Source: an uncultured Ruminococcus sp.
GTDB lineage: Bacteria > Bacillota > Clostridia > Oscillospirales > Ruminococcaceae
Assembly: GCA_946186215.1 (NCBI GenBank)
Contig: CAMHMM010000073.1
Coordinates: forward strand, 1 to 8,558
Length of the DNA: 8,558 nt
Reading direction: 5' to 3'
Numbering within the stretch: position 1 is the first letter of the stretch; every line of letters starts with the position of its first letter. The position numbers and the translations under genes are program-made. Below are positions 6,682-8,558 of the stretch, one piece after another. The notes under the pieces are model-generated. The model was not told the DNA's origin, did no database searches, and worked only from the letters and a program-made list of their open reading frames with translations.

Positions 6682-6688
6682 CCCCCCT
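6682..6688 (-). promoter_or_regulatory. G-run ribosome binding site supporting the TTG start of gdpP
   Basis: AGGGGGG on the minus strand lies seven nt before TTG 6674. It is an unusual, all-G version of the SD and contacts no in-frame ATG, so it supports TTG as the real start. A rare start codon with a strong SD suggests a moderate, set level of GdpP. Confidence 0.6.
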
Positions 6689-6729
6689 AATGTCATCTTC
6701 CGCACAATGCCCTGCACTGCACGGCGTGA

Positions 6730-8517
6730 TCAGATCTCCTCGATTATCGGCAGTATCATGGGATTTCTGCCCGTCTTCTTATAGATAAAATCGGAGAGAT
6801 CGGCTTTAAGCTCTGTCTTGATGTAGTTCCAGTCAAGCGAGCCGCCGTCAAGACACTCATCAAGCGTACCCGTGAGCACCTCACGCGCCTGCTCCATCAT
6901 TTCCTCATTCTCGCGGACATACACAAAGCCTCTCGAAACGATATCGGGGCCTGCCGCAACCATTCCAGAAGCGGTATCTATGGTCACTGCCACAACGATA
7001 AGTCCGTCCTCGGCAAGGTGCTTTCTGTCACGAAGCACGATAGAGCCTACATCACCAACGCCAAGACCATCCACAAGCACGCGCCCTGCCTGCACCTTTC
7101 CGGTGATGGACATATCCGTGCCGTCTGTCTCGATCACATCGCCGATAGAGCCGATGAATACATTCGATTTGGGGATACCCAGTGAATAGGCCAGCCCCGC
7201 ATTCTTTTTCAGGTGCTTGTACTCGCCGTGTACCGGTATGAAAAATCTCGGCTTGGTAAGCGCCATTATGAGCTTTATTTCCTCCTGACAAGCGTGACCG
7301 GAAACATGGACATCATACATGGATTCATATACGACCTCTGCGCCTGCCTTTAAAAGCTCGTTTACTACCTTGGTGACAAATTTCTCGTTGCCGGGTATGG
7401 GATGAGCGCTTATGATAATATAGTCCTGCGGAGTTATAGTGACCGTCCTGTGCTCGCCCATGGCCATCCTTGTCAGCGCAGACATGGGCTCGCCCTGTGA
7501 GCCAGTGGTGATAAGGCATATCTGCTCGGGCGGATACTTGTTCATCTCCTCCACCTCGATGAAAATATCCTCGGGTGCGGTGAGATATTTAAGCTCCGTT
7601 GCCGCAGCGATGGCATTGAGCATACTCCTGCCGAACACAGCCACCTTGCGCCCGTCGCGCTCGGCGTTGTTTATTATCTGCTGGATACGGTGTATATTTG
7701 ATGCAAAGGTCGCGATTATTATGCGTTTTCCGTCCGCCCTTGCAAAGAGGCGTTCAAAGCTCTCACCCACGATCCTTTCAGAGGGAGTATGTCCCGGGCG
7801 CTCGGCATTGGTGGAGTCTGACATAAGCGCCAGCACGCCTTTGCTTCCCAGCTCTCCGAAGCGTGCCAGGTCGATTATCTCGCCGTCGATGGGCGTGAAA
7901 TCCACCTTGAAATCACCGGTGTGGATGACCGTTCCTGCGGGTGTATGAATCGCAAGGCCTACGGAATCGGGTATAGAGTGATTTACTCTTATAAACTCCA
8001 CCGTCATACAGCCGAGCTTTACCGACTGCCCCGGAGTGAGCACATTGAGGTCTGCCGAACGCAGTATATCATGCTCCTTGAGCTTGCCCTCTATCAGTGC
8101 GATGGTGAGCCTTGTAGCATATACCGGCCTGTTGACCTTCATGAGAAGATATGCAAGACCGCCGATATGATCCTCGTGGCCGTGAGTTATGATGATGCCC
8201 CTTACCCTGTCCGCATTCTGCTCCACATAGGTAAAATCGGGTATAACAAGGTCAACGCCGGGCATATCCGAATCGGGGAATGCCAGGCCGCAGTCCACGA
8301 TGAATATATCATTGCCGCACTCGAACGCGGTCATATTCTTGCCTATCTCGTTGAGGCCGCCCAGAGGGATGATCTTCAGGGGAGCGCGGCGCACAGGCAC
8401 ATGATTTGAATAATATGCATTGCCCGAGGGCTCAGGCATATCCTTTCTGACCTTCTTCTTCTTTTTCGTCGGAGTGCCTGGAGCGGAAGCATTGCTCCTG
8501 CCGCCTGTCTCCTGCAT
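6730..8517 (-). CDS. rnjA: Ribonuclease J (metallo-beta-lactamase/beta-CASP), start possibly further upstream
   Basis: Cytosolic exo/endoribonuclease of 595 aa acting in mRNA decay and RNA maturation. After a basic, low-complexity N-terminus, the metallo-beta-lactamase core begins near residue 46 (LKIIPLGGLNEIGKNM). The zinc motif THGHEDHIGG (H112, H114, D116, H117), H180 in NHSIPDS and D202 in HTGDF follow. The beta-CASP part has SDSTNAERPG (233-242), ATFASNIHRI (269-278), TTGSQGEPMSAL (337-348), SAHPIPGNE and VSGHA with H408. H430 in PVHGEYKHLK and a C-terminal domain ending KTGRNPMILPII complete it. All catalytic residues are present, so this is an active RNase J rather than a J2-like degenerate copy. 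The N-terminal extension has five consecutive lysines (18-22). ATG 8517 has a possible SD (AAAGG, 8 nt). The frame stays open to the window edge with coding-like residues (ERTERAVKAA), so the true start may lie outside. Confidence 0.95.
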   Translation of the reverse strand: MQETGGRSNASAPGTPTKKKKKVRKDMPEPSGNAYYSNHVPVRRAPLKIIPLGGLNEIGKNMTAFECGNDIFIVDCGLAFPDSDMPGVDLVIPDFTYVEQNADRVRGIIITHGHEDHIGGLAYLLMKVNRPVYATRLTIALIEGKLKEHDILRSADLNVLTPGQSVKLGCMTVEFIRVNHSIPDSVGLAIHTPAGTVIHTGDFKVDFTPIDGEIIDLARFGELGSKGVLALMSDSTNAERPGHTPSERIVGESFERLFARADGKRIIIATFASNIHRIQQIINNAERDGRKVAVFGRSMLNAIAAATELKYLTAPEDIFIEVEEMNKYPPEQICLITTGSQGEPMSALTRMAMGEHRTVTITPQDYIIISAHPIPGNEKFVTKVVNELLKAGAEVVYESMYDVHVSGHACQEEIKLIMALTKPRFFIPVHGEYKHLKKNAGLAYSLGIPKSNVFIGSIGDVIETDGTDMSITGKVQAGRVLVDGLGVGDVGSIVLRDRKHLAEDGLIVVAVTIDTASGMVAAGPDIVSRGFVYVRENEEMMEQAREVLTGTLDECLDGGSLDWNYIKTELKADLSDFIYKKTGRNPMILPIIEEI

Positions 8518-8558
8518 GGTAGCAGCCTTTACCGCTCTTTCCGTGCGTTCAAGGCGCT

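Noticed and set aside
6689..6729. Hairpin or terminator between RNase J and gdpP genes
   Set aside because: A possible CCGTGCA/TGTGCGG stem needs two wobble pairs and has no U-tract. I see nothing convincing in this 55-nt gap beyond the gdpP SD.
7439..8409. Plus-strand open frames of 162 and 169 codons opposite the RNase J gene
   Set aside because: They are antisense to conserved RNase J motifs and overlap each other at their ends, with no family resemblance or SD context.
8440..8470. Programmed frameshift at the A-rich lysine run in the RNase J gene
   Set aside because: The frame reads ACG AAA AAG, which does not match an X XXY YYZ slippery heptamer, and the main frame continues intact.
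1..8558. Mobile elements, CRISPR repeats, tRNA genes or defence genes
   Set aside because: No direct repeats, transposase motifs, cloverleaf sequences or repeat-spacer arrays were seen on either strand.

Overview
The window looks like chromosomal DNA from a Gram-positive anaerobe of class Clostridia, most likely a Ruminococcus-like member of the Oscillospiraceae. This is inferred from gene content: RNase J, GdpP, a clostridial-type SH3/NlpC-P60 protein and a VTC/DUF4956 pair, with strong AGGAG-type ribosome binding sites and moderate GC. No sequence search was run. Every gene supported here lies on the minus strand, so transcription runs from high to low coordinates. There is no sign of phage, insertion sequences, CRISPR arrays, tRNA or rRNA.

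In transcription order, the right half (8517 down to 1669) is a compact run of four genes: ribonuclease J; the membrane-bound cyclic-di-AMP phosphodiesterase GdpP (TTG start); a secreted SH3-NlpC/P60 cell-wall peptidase; and an AGCS-type sodium/alanine symporter. The gaps are 55, 12 and 17 nt, and no promoter or terminator is evident between them, so they are probably co-transcribed. The set joins RNA turnover, c-di-AMP signalling (which governs wall and osmotic homeostasis in Firmicutes), peptidoglycan peptide cleavage and small amino-acid uptake. An 89-nt gap holding a hairpin with no U-tract follows, then a small FMN-binding split-barrel (PNPOx-like) gene that ends at a clear Rho-independent terminator.

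The left end (about 1094 down to 1) is a separate transcription unit. It has a near-consensus sigma-A promoter and a leader of about 170 nt containing three hairpins, one alternative pairing and a 29-codon small ORF with its own Shine-Dalgarno. A VTC-domain protein (polyphosphate polymerase-like) follows, then the first 47 codons of a DUF4956 membrane protein that runs off the window. The least explained sequence in the window is this leader, where a small ORF and competing RNA structures sit between a strong promoter and a gene with a weak TTG start.
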